64,000 nt of DNA. Source: Enoplolaimus lenunculus (lineage: Eukaryota > Nematoda > Enoplea > Enoplida > Thoracostomopsidae). Where the stretch lies: positions 155,238 to 219,237 of the forward strand of contig JASANG010003801.1 in assembly GCA_030248215.1 (NCBI GenBank), in the 5' to 3' direction. Under the pieces are notes generated by a model, which had not been told where the DNA came from, did no database searches, and worked only from the letters and a program-made list of their open reading frames with translations. Below, one piece after another: positions 36,201 to 43,400 of the stretch (position 1 is its first letter; every line of letters begins with the position of its first letter). Made by a program: the position numbers and the translations under genes.

Positions 36201-36231
36201 GACACTTTTGTTGGAAGAAGACTTGTTGTGA
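1..36231 (+). CDS. p190 RhoGAP-family protein (ARHGAP5/ARHGAP35-like), 5' end outside the window
   Basis: This is a Rho-family GTPase-activating protein of the p190 class, which switches RhoA to its GDP form at the membrane and cytoskeleton. Exons I can join (phases agree throughout): 1-189, 1118-1569, 1965-2279, 6558-6708, 7401-7777, 8153-8356, 8790-8898, 9324-9495, 10299-10572, 10785-11168, 11389-11561, 12052-12475, 12942-13123, 13668-14481, 14952-15145, optional 21505-22683, 26965-27077, 27669-27827, 28144-28201, 29027-29272, 30898-32610, 33292-33362, 33584-33649, 33859-34186, 34690-34767, 35080-35211, 35557-35662, 36066-36231. Without the optional exon the coding sum is 7650 nt, exactly 2550 codons. 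The domain order FF repeats, pG1, pG2, long linker, C-terminal RhoGAP is diagnostic of p190 as recalled from the human proteins. It is much longer than human p190 (about 1500 aa) because of the linker. The N-terminal GTPase domain must lie upstream. Splice sites are inferred, not backed by transcripts. Confidence 0.93.
1118..2279 (+). CDS. p190 RhoGAP exons 2-3: FF domains 1 and 2
   Basis: Two exons: 1118-1569 (phase 0 to 2, acceptor TTTTCAG, donor GTAAGT) and 1965-2279 (phase 2 to 2, acceptor TTTACAG, donor GTAAGT). The first encodes FF1, with DPDYAHYVELYGREDARRVYF aligning to human [20 protein letters not shown], followed by LPDALDAMF where human has LPLAFEALI. A Gly/Ser-rich insert follows. 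The second begins WSTVIDYISSHPHFERYFF, the FF2 helix pattern, then has a Pro/Ser loop, and ends near FRNWISFHDAERRRK, the counterpart of human YEAHLEKLRNERKR. FF domains of p190 bind partners such as TFII-I. The 395-nt intron between the exons shows nothing notable. Confidence 0.9.
3372..3824 (+). mobile_element. CAGGGTGCGACC-ended MITE (hAT-like family), copy 1
   Basis: It starts CAGGGTGCGACCTGATATCC and ends near GGATATTCGGTCGCTC, roughly the inverse. Both ends are rich in CCGG(A/T) units; the interior contains AATATTCCGTTTACTAAAG. The inner sequence recurs inverted at 5847-6213. Confidence 0.7.
3840..4100 (-). repeat. Interspersed repeat with GGTTCAGNGG/GGACGGACG tail, copy 1
   Basis: On the minus strand it reads AAAAGTTTATCAAAATC, then CCGGACGGATGGACGGAC, then TTTCGACCCC, and it matches 25390-25690 along its length. 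The tail type resembles that of widespread invertebrate interspersed repeats; family unknown. Confidence 0.55.
5530..5845 (+). mobile_element. CCGGAACCGG-rich MITE, degenerate
   Basis: It begins GGCACAACCGGATTTACAAT, a decayed form of CAGGGTGCAACCGGA, with repeated ACCGGAACCGGAA at both ends and an AT-rich middle. It directly abuts the element at 5847. Confidence 0.5.
5847..6213 (-). mobile_element. CAGGGTGCGACCGG-ended MITE, inverted copy 2
   Basis: It starts CAGGGTGCGACCGGATCAC. Its interior (CTTTAGTAAACGGAATATT, then ATGTAATGGGACTGAAAACA) is the reverse complement of the element at 3372-3824. The far end runs into the (AT)n tract, so it is probably cut short. Confidence 0.7.
6214..6271. 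repeat. (AT)n simple repeat
   Basis: About 29 uninterrupted AT units in intron 3. Confidence 0.95.
6558..8356 (+). CDS. p190 RhoGAP exons 4-6: FF domains 3 and 4
   Basis: Exons 6558-6708 (phase 2 to 0), 7401-7777 (0 to 2) and 8153-8356 (2 to 2). The first holds FRVLLRSCPQVTPNKPLTDV, matching human [20 protein letters not shown], and YHQHM matching YGKHQ. The second starts QELNRRAVHDFDELLLESVD, matching human KEEFQELLLEYSELFYELE, then carries a Ser/Gly-rich insert of about 70 residues absent from the human protein. The third gives FRQLNRLRQARDSMIDRYAL, matching human [20 protein letters not shown], followed by paired Cys/His (SHCHARSRC) where human has CPSCPAC. This is one of the best-conserved stretches of the gene. 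Confidence 0.92.
8790..11168 (+). CDS. p190 RhoGAP exons 7-10: pseudo-GTPase domain pG1
   Basis: Exons 8790-8898, 9324-9495, 10299-10572 and 10785-11168. The start, LKLVLIGAMGLEQELFKQM, corresponds to human INLVILGKDGLARELANEI, the first strand and degenerate P-loop of pG1. The third exon holds SYSSRESLSFVLECID, matching human YNSKESLSYVVESIE; the fourth holds CSFVDVRPANASV, matching human QCVFLDPASAGI, and then a long Gly/Ser-rich loop leading into pG2. The P-loop lacks the Lys-Ser of an active GTPase, as expected for the nucleotide-free pG1 fold. The intron 9496-10298 contains a hAT-like MITE. Confidence 0.9.
9572..9997 (+). mobile_element. hAT-like MITE with 8-bp target duplication
   Basis: It starts CAGGACGCAACCGGAATT and ends GCGGCGGTTGCACCCTG, near-perfect inverted ends. 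The 8 bases before (GTTTTAAA) and after (GTTTTCAA) match at 7 of 8, a hAT-type target duplication. It carries no open frame. It sits inside an older repeat (see findings). Confidence 0.75.
11389..13123 (+). CDS. p190 RhoGAP exons 11-13: pseudo-GTPase domain pG2
   Basis: Exons 11389-11561 (phase 2 to 1), 12052-12475 (1 to 2) and 12942-13123 (2 to 1). The sequence IMVCMMCDDDFSPLLVLKPF aligns with human [39 protein letters not shown] aligns with human HGYIVFYSAKRKASLAML, and LISEGNAIAERINARFVTV with LTEGEEIAQEIDGRFTSI. An open stretch at 11588-11848 lies between the first two exons, but using it would break the phase chain and it looks like decayed repeat DNA. The first half of exon 12 is a linker not seen in human p190. 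Confidence 0.9.
13298..13400. repeat. Partial copy of the ATTCTCAAATGTGTATAGCATC-ended element
   Basis: It contains ATATTCTCAAATTGTTATATC, CTATTACAAGTTAAGTAATA and GGTTTTAAAACTGACG, matching the element at 27149-27371 and the fragments at 63362 and 63763. Confidence 0.5.
13668..15145 (+). CDS. p190 RhoGAP exons 14-15: start of the disordered linker
   Basis: Exons 13668-14481 (phase 1 to 2) and 14952-15145 (2 to 1). The first begins MYQPFFEACWQSQQHLIDA, matching human HPFFKDVVEKKNIIEAT just after pG2, which anchors the frame. The remainder is low-complexity and rich in Ser, Thr, Gln and Asn. It contains EHEYVNFETP, a pYxN-type tyrosine site that might recruit an SH2 protein; this is inference only, by analogy with the phosphotyrosines in the human linker. 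No known domain is seen after the anchor. Confidence 0.82.
16405..16715. mobile_element. CCGGTATCC-rich MITE-like repeat
   Basis: TATCCGGTCCCGGTATCCCG at the left and CATCCGGTAAACAGTCGG plus GGTATCCGGTAAATTATC at the right bound an AT-rich core. It is related in composition to the CAGGGTGCRACCGG family but its ends are decayed. Confidence 0.45.
17710..17850. repeat. Minisatellite, about 30-bp unit
   Basis: GATTGGTTTGGGACGTGCTC followed by TGACTTCT repeats about five times with small changes in length. Confidence 0.8.
18030..18210 (+). repeat. Degenerate TTAGGC-type array
   Basis: Runs of GCTTAGGCTTAAGCTTAACC and close variants, a decayed form of the TTAGGC array found inside MITEs elsewhere in the window. 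Confidence 0.7.
19176..19560 (-). mobile_element. hAT-like MITE
   Basis: It starts CAAGGGTCGACCGGAAATCG and ends TTCCGGTTGCATCCTG, the inverted CAGGGTGCAACCGGAA terminus. Flanks ACATATAT and GTATATAG match at 6 of 8. The inner CCAGTTCCGGCTACGGTAT recurs in other copies. Confidence 0.65.
20290..20583 (+). mobile_element. Non-LTR retrotransposon (LINE) fragment, 3' end of ORF2
   Basis: One frame gives RVRLLLTQIVTVHCQLNKHM then YKIGLA, and after a frame change CDCCGMEDESVEHFLTKC. This is the C-x2-C...H...C motif that closes many LINE reverse-transcriptase proteins (compare 'CxxCG-EET-EHxLxxC'). The end NRFITESVRF-stop resembles the typical 'LxFIxxTxRF' terminus. It is broken by at least one frameshift and several stops, lacks the reverse transcriptase domain and is clearly dead. 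Confidence 0.6.
21505..22683 (+). CDS. Probable large cassette exon of p190 RhoGAP linker (393 codons)
   Basis: A GC-rich open stretch lies alone inside the 11.8-kb interval between exons at 15145 and 26965. With acceptor TACTACAG|AC and donor GGTG|GTACGC it is 1179 nt, exactly 393 codons, phase 1 at both ends. The flanking exons also join in phase 1 without it, so inclusion or skipping both keep the frame. The product is Asp/Ser/Gly/Arg-rich with no domain I know. It opens with GGGGRRRRRNW-type basic runs and later has acidic DDDDNE and a Ser/Pro stretch with VYTPVPEP. Base composition differs sharply from its AT-rich surroundings, as expected of coding DNA. A separate gene is possible but there is no independent start, stop or polyadenylation context. 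Confidence 0.65.
23144..23465 (+). mobile_element. hAT-like MITE, right end decayed
   Basis: It starts CAGGGTGCAACGGGATTTAT and contains ACCGGATCCGGAAG and TGCCGGAACCGAAAAAC. The right end GAAAAATACGTGGAACT no longer shows the inverted terminus. The middle (CTATTTTATCGTTTTT, TAGAAAAATAACTTAGAATA) matches the copy at 9572-9997. Confidence 0.6.
23997..24812. repeat. Minisatellite of 31-bp and 23-bp units
   Basis: Tandem AATCGGTATCGGCATCGG plus TATATATTCAAAAT. The first half is mostly the long unit; the second half is mostly a shorter unit that lacks one GTATCGG. There are about 30 units in all, nearly identical. Confidence 0.93.
25018..25190. repeat. CCGGG-rich degenerate repeat
   Basis: Repeated (G)GTCCGGGT motifs and AAATCCGGGGCCGGGTCC, similar to 4500-4630. 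Probably a decayed relative of the CCGG-rich MITEs. Confidence 0.45.
25390..25690 (+). repeat. Interspersed repeat with GGTTCAGCGG/GGACGGACG tail, copy 2
   Basis: It includes AAAATCGGTTCAGCGGTTTC, GGACGAACAGATGGACG and TTTCGACCCC. It matches 3840-4100 on the opposite strand. Confidence 0.55.
26965..29272 (+). CDS. p190 RhoGAP exons 17-20: small linker exons
   Basis: Exons 26965-27077 (phase 1 to 0), 27669-27827 (0 to 0), 28144-28201 (0 to 1) and 29027-29272 (1 to 1). Each has a clear acceptor (TTTTTCAG, GGTTTTAG, GTTTTAG, TGTTGTAG) and donor (GTAAGT, GTAAGT, GTAACT, GTAGGT). The translation is low-complexity: a Gln run (AQQQQQS), then RVDSGSNEDLARRHQ, then a basic segment KPTPHKKTRRKG followed by an Ala and a Ser run. 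Nothing identifies a domain. They are assigned to the gene by strand, position and uninterrupted phase. Confidence 0.75.
27149..27371. mobile_element. MITE with ATTCTCATATGTGTGTAGCATC ends
   Basis: The left end GTATTCTCATATGTGTGTAG is mirrored by the right end GCTGTATGCATTTTGAGAATA. ACAAGTTAGTGATAGG near the left pairs with CCTATTACTAACTGG near the right. It lies in the intron 27078-27668. Confidence 0.6.
28289..28407. mobile_element. TTGCGCTATAC-ended MITE, short copy
   Basis: It starts GGGCTGCGCTATAC and ends GAGCATAGCAC, the inverted end. GCGGCGCC and GTGACGG units lie between. Confidence 0.55.
29491..29630. mobile_element. TTGCGCTATAC-ended MITE
   Basis: It starts GGCGCTATACTCACCTCGCG and ends TATTAGCGCAACCC. 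The interior is full of GTGACG(T/G)GC(G)GC units, as in 54460-54752. Confidence 0.55.
30001..30080. repeat. (GTTT)n simple repeat
   Basis: About 18 GTTT units with few changes, ending in (GATT)n. It makes long low-complexity frames on both strands that are not genes. Confidence 0.9.
30182..30690. mobile_element. MITE with 31-bp inverted ends (AGCTCTATTCAC...)
   Basis: The left end AGCTCTATTCACTCGTGCAA then GTTTCTGCAGC pairs with the right end GCTGCAAAAACTTGACTGTG then TGAATAGGACT. GCAAGT and ACTTGC motifs recur inside. A second copy lies at 58404-58703. Confidence 0.7.
30898..32610 (+). CDS. p190 RhoGAP exon 21: large linker exon
   Basis: A single 1713-nt open exon (acceptor TTTTTAG, donor GAAG|GTAAGC, phase 1 to 1) encoding about 571 residues. 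It is probably disordered: charged and Ser/Gly/Arg-rich. It includes repeated MTE-(R/H)-(E/G)-K units near 31100-31180 (MTDRQH, MTEHEK, MTERGK), an acidic patch DEDDDEEFFTESVWDES, a patch SIIRRMASSFRFRPS and an Arg/Ser stretch SQSRSRRRHFADYF. Human p190 has a shorter disordered region here that carries regulatory phosphosites. Being in the right place, frame and phase is the main evidence; sequence conservation is not visible. Confidence 0.82.
33292..33649 (+). CDS. p190 RhoGAP exons 22-23: basic linker before RhoGAP
   Basis: Exons 33292-33362 (phase 1 to 0) and 33584-33649 (0 to 0). The second encodes FLRSPRKEEKKERKTSKDH, a Lys/Arg/Glu-rich segment. Human p190 also has a polybasic run immediately before the RhoGAP domain, so this may be a lipid or membrane-binding patch; that role is inference. 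Confidence 0.8.
33859..36231 (+). CDS. p190 RhoGAP exons 24-28: catalytic RhoGAP domain and stop
   Basis: Exons 33859-34186, 34690-34767, 35080-35211, 35557-35662 and 36066-36231 encode about 195 residues of RhoGAP domain after a Gly/Ser spacer. The first exon has IPKFVIKCVEYVETHG (human IPIFIERCIEYIEATG). The next has LTTEGIYRVCG, where the Arg codon at 34713-34715 is the catalytic arginine finger. Later come VATALKKFFSDVFEPVLPYS (human [20 protein letters not shown]) and NLAKCLWPTLLRPHF (human NLSICFWPTLMRPDF), the GTPase-binding helix. The frame stops at TGA 36229-36231, right after the last domain helix. The stop overlaps a donor-like GTGAGT, so a further C-terminal exon, as in mammals, is possible. 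Confidence 0.95.
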
Positions 36232-37193
36232 GTGTTAGCTTGCAGGCATTTTATGGCTGGTACAGTGCGATATTGTGTAATGTGAAAGATTTATGCGACA
36301 ATGTAGGTAAAGACAGGTTTTGGTGAACGGGTGAGCGATTTGAACAGTGATAGAGGTACATTAATTTGGATGTGTATGACTGAAAAGCATCGAATTGGGA
36401 TGGACGTTCTTGATGGAAGATGCTATGACGATTTTCAGCGAAGTTAATTGTAGCTGGTGGGGTATTTGGTGAAGTATTTTAAAAGATTGGCGGATTCCTT
36501 ACGTAGAAAAACCTTCTGCTGTGAAAGTACACGTTTTAAGTTGTGTGTGCCGGATAGACTGATTCTGGGGGTATGCGTGCTATAATAGCCAGAGATGAAA
36601 TGGACAGTACTGAGTTCTGAAAATGGAATCATATTTGGTTGATTTTGTAAGGGTATGTAATCGATACTGATGGTTTTGTTTTGATTTTCAACTGTAGTTG
36701 AGTTGAACAGATTACTGTTGGGAGTTTGCTGAGTTTATCATTGAAATTTAATAATTTGCGTTTTGTTGGGAGTCATTGTAAGGTGAAGATTCAACTGAAA
36801 ACGGGTGATTAAAAATCATGGCTTGGTGAAGAAGTACACATTATGGTTTAAAGCATCAAGTAGAATGAGTACTGTAGTGATCCGAGTAATAGGCGTCTCA
36901 GTTTGAGTCCCAATTTTGAGTGCTAATCAATAAGAATTCGTATCCCTAATTAGTGTCCGTTGGTGTATAGCGTCCATAAGTCCTAATTAGTACGCTGAAA
37001 GAGACCAAAACAAAAAAACTGGTCTACACAGCTCAAATACGTAAGAGACATTCAGACAATCAACATAAACTTTGTTATTAAATCCAGAAAAAAGATTGAC
37101 AAACATTCCAATCAACAAAAATACTTCGGGGCAAGTGAGTTACGCTCAAAAGAAATAATTTAAAAAGAAGCTAACATGGAATGAATGAAAAAT

Positions 37194-37276
37194 AAGTAAC
37201 TGTTCGGAATCGAATAAAAGGGGTATTCTCTGGAGAGGCAAAGTCAATATACGTCCCCCCTCTTATTCGGGTCGCT
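37194..37276. mobile_element. Short foldback element (TCGAATAA.. type), copy 1
   Basis: AACTGTTCGGAATCGAATAA then AAGGGG pairs with CCCCCCTCTTATTCGGGTCG. A second copy is at 56762-56850. Confidence 0.55.
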
Positions 37277-38112
37277 GCAGAAATAATAATAATAATTATA
37301 ATTATAATTATAATATGCATATTAAAATTAAAATATTCTGAATTGGCGTATCTTCTTGTATTTGGATGTTTGTAAGTTTTTATTTCGCAGTTATCTGAAC
37401 TTCTATTTTGAGGTTAAAATTTCCGTTAATCTTTGGTACCATTTATCTCCAATATTTTAGTTTAAAGGTGGTGGTAAACGACGTTGACGGAAAGTGACGG
37501 ACGGCGGCGGACGTCATCAAAAGTATAGCGCCATCCTAAGGCTCAACTTGCCATGGATTTGTAATCAAAGAATGGTTCTGGTTCTAAAATTTCAACAGGA
37601 CACAAGCTTGTGAGCAGAACAAATCGCGAATGAAATCTGTAAGATTATGCGTTTGCTAATCTAAGCTATGCGGCATAGTAAGCGTCATAGAACTGGAAAT
37701 TTTGACAGGAGCTGTTTCATACAAGGGCGATGTAAAGTATGGTATGTTATTTAGTAGTTAAATGCGTGCTCGAGTGCTTATTAATATGCTTAATTTTAAT
37801 GTAACCTGCTTGTGGCATATCGGTTGTTATTGCGATAAATGTGATAGCGGTGCGTTTGATGTGTGTTCTGATTTTGTAGACTATTTGATACGAGACGGTT
37901 ACTGTGGGCAATTATTTCTATGCTAATTTAACCATTCAAGTATTGCTGTCATTCATTGGTAATGGCGTATGAAACGTTACCTACTCGTTGAGATATGATT
38001 GCTTAACGTTTTAGTTATCCATCGTAGCCTAAGCTGAGGTTTAGCCTAATTTTAAATTGAAGCGATTATTTATAACGGTCAGTATCTTCGAGTAAATTAG
38101 ACCGGATTATTA

Positions 38113-38252
38113 GGGTTGTGCTATACCTTGCCGCGCGATGCCGGATGCCATCAATTAAATTTTGCGTATATTGTTGCTAGCAATGCATAGCGCGGCTCGG
38201 CGGCGTTAGGCGGAGCACGGCGCTTCCAGCAACGTAAAGTATAGCGCAACTC
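38113..38252. mobile_element. TTGCGCTATAC-ended MITE
   Basis: It starts GGGTTGTGCTATACCTTG and ends AAAGTATAGCGCAAC. The interior has GCGGCTCGGCGGCG units. Confidence 0.6.
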
Positions 38253-38499
38253 TTAAAGAACAGACGATTTGGGATTGGTATGCCACTGAGCTATTAATAC
38301 CATAAATTGGTCATTCACTAGAGCAAAAGTAATTATATGGGAAACGTTATGCATATTCGTATAATACAATTGCTATGAATTTCATTGCTATTCTTATATA
38401 TTGCAGACATCTAATAGTAAATTTTAACGGCATTGGAGTTTTGGTTGAGCTGATATTTGTGTTTAGGTTCAGCCTCGAGAGAATGTCGACCTCTGACTA

Positions 38500-38835
38500 T
38501 GTATAACTGAGAGTGTATAAGACAATAGTGTGCAACTCTTAGGGTCCCGCATGTTAGAAAATGTACTACCGGGTGTTGCGTTTTTGGCCGATGTCCCTTG
38601 TTTAGAGAGGGGGTCGCTATTACATTAATACCCCGAAATTAAACTATAGTGGAGCATGTTTGACGCTGCATGCATAAAGTACCAAGTTTCGCGCAGGTTG
38701 TGCCCCCCTCTAAATAAAAATGTACAGAGCAAAAACGCAACGCGTGCCGGGGACATTCTTTTCTACTGAGAATGTGCCCAGTTCCATACCCTTGTAAAGA
38801 GTCATTATCGACTCTTGTTAATAATGTCTGGTAAG
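38500..38835. mobile_element. Foldback MITE with GTGTGCAACTCTT/AACGCAACGCG arms
   Basis: The left arm (AGTGTGCAACTCTTAGGG, GTTGCGTTTTTGGCC) mirrors the right arm (AAAAACGCAACGCGTGCC, TTCCATACCCTTG). The arm sequence appears again at 38905-39010 and in the elements at 48718 and 53698. Confidence 0.6.
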
Positions 38836-39279
38836 ATGTGATGTGAAAGTTACGATGGGTCACAAATTGTATTATCATTGAAGATAAATTTTATTACAGC
38901 AGAACCGCATAGGGCAAAAACGCAACGCGTGCCGGGTACGTTCTTTTCAACCCAGAATGTGTCCAGTTGCACACTCTTGTTAAATAGCGAATATCGACTC
39001 TTGATATAACTAAGAATTTATGAGGAAGTTTCGGCTGTTTTTGCTGCGAAGATAACGGCATTTTTGAAACTGTATTGTTGTCAGGCAAGGGGCAACCGGA
39101 GGTGAGAGTTTCCGGACTCGAAGGCCAACTTTGCCAGAGTGTTGAAGCAAAATTATATAGTTGAATGTTAAATTAATGTATAATTAGCTATAATTTTAGC
39201 AAATATCTGGAGTGTAGAAAACTGGTTTTTAGCAGGATTCAATCGGATATCTGTTTCCAGTAAAAAGTGTCTAGGTTTC

Positions 39280-39455
39280 TGGTGGGTCCATAAAAGTGTA
39301 GTTTTAGATTCTAGATTACATTTTTTGCTTAGGCTAGACTTAGGCTTAGGCTTAGGTTTACGAACACATTATTGAAACGCTTATGCTTAGGCTTAGGCTT
39401 AGGACTGCGCTTCAATCTACTGTTATGCCCCTTACAGCACCATTGGCCGTTCTTG
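39280..39455 (+). mobile_element. TTAGGC-bearing MITE, degenerate
   Basis: It contains GGCTTAGGCTTAGG blocks and ends TCTACTGTTATGCCCCTTAC..CATTGGCC, the far end of the TTAGGC family. Confidence 0.6.
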
Positions 39456-40191
39456 TTATAGAAATAACGGAAAATTTGTTATTTTTACGTGAAAATGAGC
39501 TATAAATCTCGTATATATTTCGCAATTTTTCATTACGGATTTGCTGCAATTGTTTGAAATGGAATAATTTACGAAATTCATTCAAAACCTTAAAAATTAC
39601 GTTGCATTCGCTATTTTTTCTTTAAAATTTTAGTTGACCCGGTGAATATTTGCACCGTTTTATTGTGTTGGAAAAAATAAAACATCTTTCCAACTTTTAC
39701 ACTCCAATATCCGTTTCCATTATTTTCACTATCCGTTTACACTCTGGTAGTCCACACGCACTGAACTGTGCAATTTTTTTAGTAAAACTAGAAAATGTTA
39801 CTGCCGAAGTTGCCGGAACTTCCGGCAAAAATTCTACACAAACCTGTGGTCGATTTTCGGCCGCAGGTAATGTTGCATGTAGATTAAATGCCGGCGCCGG
39901 AGATAGACCTCCGGTAACCTCGGACGGCTCGCTCGCGAGTCAAACATGCTACCCATTACACAACGCGTCCGATATTATGATTTTCTCCAGTACTGTATGT
40001 GCACGTCTATGTATGTGTCTTACACACTATGCACATGCAGATGCTGTACCACATATACCAACACGGTTATACCCTGCTTGTTTAGGTAATATCACTTGAC
40101 ACTGAAAGCAATATTCGCAGACTGGAAGCGCACATTCGCAGAATAAAAATCACCAACTGATTAATGTATTAGTAATATTAATATCAAAACA

Positions 40192-40197
40192 TTTATT
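40192..40197 (-). terminator. Polyadenylation signal AATAAA of the secreted-protein gene
   Basis: Minus-strand AATAAA lies 39 nt after the TGA at 40236, the usual spacing for a short 3' UTR. It supports this as the true last exon. Confidence 0.7.
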
Positions 40198-40235
40198 CAG
40201 TCGTTGACGCAAAAAATGGCATCAAAAGTTTACAA

Positions 40236-40439
40236 TCAGCAGTTGTTAAACAAACGACAAAATCGATTTCCCAACGACCCGCGCCCGCTGTTCTGACGGC
40301 CGTTACCCGATGACTGCCCAGAGTTACGTCGATTTCCGCTCGCACCACTGTCGTTGTTTCCACTAAAAATGCCCAACAAATTCTTTTTCGTTCCGGCTGC
40401 GTAGCCTTCACCAGTGAGACCTTGGGTTTTTCTTGCGAC
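40236..40439 (-). CDS. Last exon of the secreted protein: Gly/Ser/Asn-rich tail
   Basis: Acceptor CCTTACAG|GTC, phase 0, 67 codons then TGA. The tail starts ARKTQGLTGEGYAAGTKKN, then repeats Gly, Asn, Ser and Arg (NDSGASGNRRNSGQSSGNGR) and closes with FCRLFNNC, so the chain ends in cysteine. The composition suggests a flexible tail. A polyadenylation signal lies about 40 nt beyond. Confidence 0.72.
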   Translation of the reverse strand, partial: VARKTQGLTGEGYAAGTKKNLLGIFSGNNDSGASGNRRNSGQSSGNGRQNSGRGSLGNRFCRLFNNC

Positions 40440-43400
40440 CTGTAAGGTAAGTTTTGACAAAATTAGGGAAACAACTGCGTTCTTCTTCATTTTAGAAACA
40501 TAGGTACGCTTTAAAGGTCAATGTAATGAGTAGTGCCGTAACAGTAGTGTAAGCATATTCCTAAGCCTAAGCCTAAACGTAAGCCTAAGCATAAGAATGA
40601 GCGCATACCTAAAACCTATGCCTAAGCCTATGCGTCAAGAATGAGCAAATAGCTGAGCTTAAGTCTAAGCAAAAAAATGAGTTGAAAGCTTAAGTTTACT
40701 CTATTGCAGTTCCACAGAAAAGCGTTCCGTCCCTGACTTTACATGCGCCATTTTCATAAATTTTCTAATCTTTCTTTATTCATATATGCTTCTGTTTCTG
40801 TGTCAGGAAGGAATTTATATTTTGGAAACACAAATCTACACTTTTGCAATTAGTTTGCGTATAAGGGTCGCCTGCTTACTTATTCACTGATTGTTTCAAC
40901 CATTTCGTTCGAAATCACAACGTCTTGTGGCGATTATCAATATAAAATCAACAATGCTTTCCGACGATTTTCAAATTGGACAAATTGCCCATGTAAAGAT
41001 CTTGGGCGGAACAGTAATTTTTTGCAGAACTGCTATAGAGTAAGCTTAAGCTTTAGACAAATTTTTTTGCTTAGGCTTAGGTATATAAGCTCATTTTTAC
41101 GCTTAGCCTTAGGCTTGCTCATTCTTACGCTTTTACGCTTAGGCGTAGGCTAATAGGAATATGCTTTTACTACTGTTACGGACCTGTTCTGTACACTGGC
41201 TGGAAAAAAAACTGTAAAATTGTGGACCGGCACTATCAAAGGTCACTCAAGTGGTAAAATTGCACTGTGGGTGAGGCATTACGTACCGCTCGAGCTGGAT
41301 TGAACACCGCGTTTAAATCGCCGGTTCCAAGCCATTCGATTGAGTAGTCGATTTCAACGTTGCGACAGCCGACTTTTTCGATGTAACTGTACGACGGCTT
41401 TTTGTTACAATGTGGTTTCAGTGGTCGATCGCCCTTCAATCGGAAAACGTCAACTTGAACGTTCATTGCTGATGGCTGAAACATTTGTAGAAAAAAAGGT
41501 TTCGCGTTTATAGTTTGTGTTTGAAAATTATCATAATGTGTCGTCGTTTTATGTCGTGTACGCGGCTGTGCAGAAATGCACGGGCTATAGACGCTTGCTT
41601 ATTGATGTTACTGCCAGTGGCTTAGGAATACGCTGAATCTACTGTTACGCCCGTCAAAGTTAGTTTGTGTTTGAAAATTATCATAATGTGTCGTCGTTTT
41701 ATGTCGTGTACGCGGTTGTGCAGAAATGCACGGGCTATAGACGCTTGCTTATTGATGTTACTGCCAGTGGCTTAGGAATACGCTGAATGTACTGTTACGC
41801 CCGTCAAAGTAAACATTGGCCGATGTTAATATACTTGTGTACTTTTTGCATGTCAACGTAAACATTGGCCGATGTTAATATACTTTTGTACTTTTTGCAT
41901 GTCAAAGTAAACATTGGCCGATGTTAATATACTTTTGTACTTTTTGCATGTCAAAGTAAACATTGGCCGATGTTAATATACTTTTGTACTTTTTGCATGT
42001 CAAAGTAAACATTGGCCGATGTTAATATACTTGTGTACTTTTTGCATGTTATTGTTAGCTGCGAGAGAGCTGTTGAATTTTACAAAGTTTTACGTCCTTT
42101 CTTATGTAATTTGGGAGATACAGATAATGTGAGTGCCGTAGATCTTATTCTTGGGAAATCCTTCCAAGATAAGCAGAGACAAAATGTTTTCAATTTTGTT
42201 ATACATCACATGCATTGTGCAATCTGGAAGGCCCGATAACACCTCGAAAATGAAAATGCTGAGTACCCAACAGTCGAAATACTGCAGGGAAACATTTTCA
42301 GAAATTTGTGTCTGATATAGGTTATTATGGCGGAGGAAAAAATTTTTCAGTATTTTGAATATTTAGTATTAGGAAATAAATCAGTATTTGGTTTTAAAGT
42401 TAGAATCTAATCATTTGATGTTTTTGATGCGCTTTGTTGCCATTGTGTTATTACTTTGTTTGGATTAAATATGCATCATGCTAATTATATATCATTGGTT
42501 AAAATAAACTGACAGTGGCAAAAACAATTAAAACGGTAGTTTGAATTCCAAAAGTGTATACGTGTTGTCGTTCAAACATTATTTAAAAAAACGGTTTTGA
42601 AATGAAACAAATTGTTCAATTTTTATGTTTCAATAAACGGCTACTGATAAAGCTACTATCACTAAACGACAGTTTTGTAACTATTTCTAAAAAGGGAAGC
42701 TGTCGACCCCTCAACAGATCAATTGCAGCTTAAAACGCTATCTAAAATAATTTAGTATATATATCAATTAGCCAATCATATGTTTATCCAAACCCTAGAT
42801 ACTGTCGTTAGCAATGATAATAGGTGCTAAATTTTGGAAAAACGCTATGAACGACTACCAGTTTTATATTTCTGAGCAGTTGTCGTTTGAATTTTAAACT
42901 TTCGTAATAAAACAAATTTTAAATTTTAACCAGCGCTATTTGCTGTTTTTGTCATAGGAAAAGTCGTCATCGATAGTCCGTGCATTTCTCCACTCCGCGT
43001 ACACGAGTTAAAGTAAACGACGTATAACAATTAAGCTTTAGATTTACGTACATTTAACCCTTTGTCGCATGAATATTTTCTATTTCATTTGAAATATTAT
43101 TTCATATTTGCATTTAAATCTCGTACTCTCGTGTACGAAGCGGCACCACTCAGATGTTACGGCCTGACGTTCAATCGTCACAGGACTCTTCCGTTTTGTG
43201 TAGATTTTTGCATTGCACACCAACGAGTAGGAAGTCTCAAAAACTACCCAATGGTATTGCACGTATAGAGTTTCATTTTGTTGCTCACATTCTTACGGGA
43301 AAATTCTAAGCTTGTGTCTTTTGTTAGTAACTACATTGTACCCGCATATGCTATTCCAATCGTAGCTGATTCACAGAATTTTGAACCGAAAACCGCAAAC

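Larger units (their letters stand above)
36232..40191. other. Intergenic region between the convergent p190 and secreted-protein genes
   Basis: About 4 kb with no convincing frame. It holds small foldback elements (37194-37276, 38113-38252, 38500-38835), a TTAGGC-bearing element (39280-39455) and a CCGG-rich repeat near 39780-39930. No AATAAA close to the p190 stop was seen on the + strand; the first I noticed is near 37213. Confidence 0.6.

Noticed and set aside
39650-40099. + frame of 149 codons with several cysteines
   Set aside because: The middle matches the CCGG-rich MITE interior at 50880-50990, and it faces into the 3' end of the secreted-protein gene. No intron or start context.
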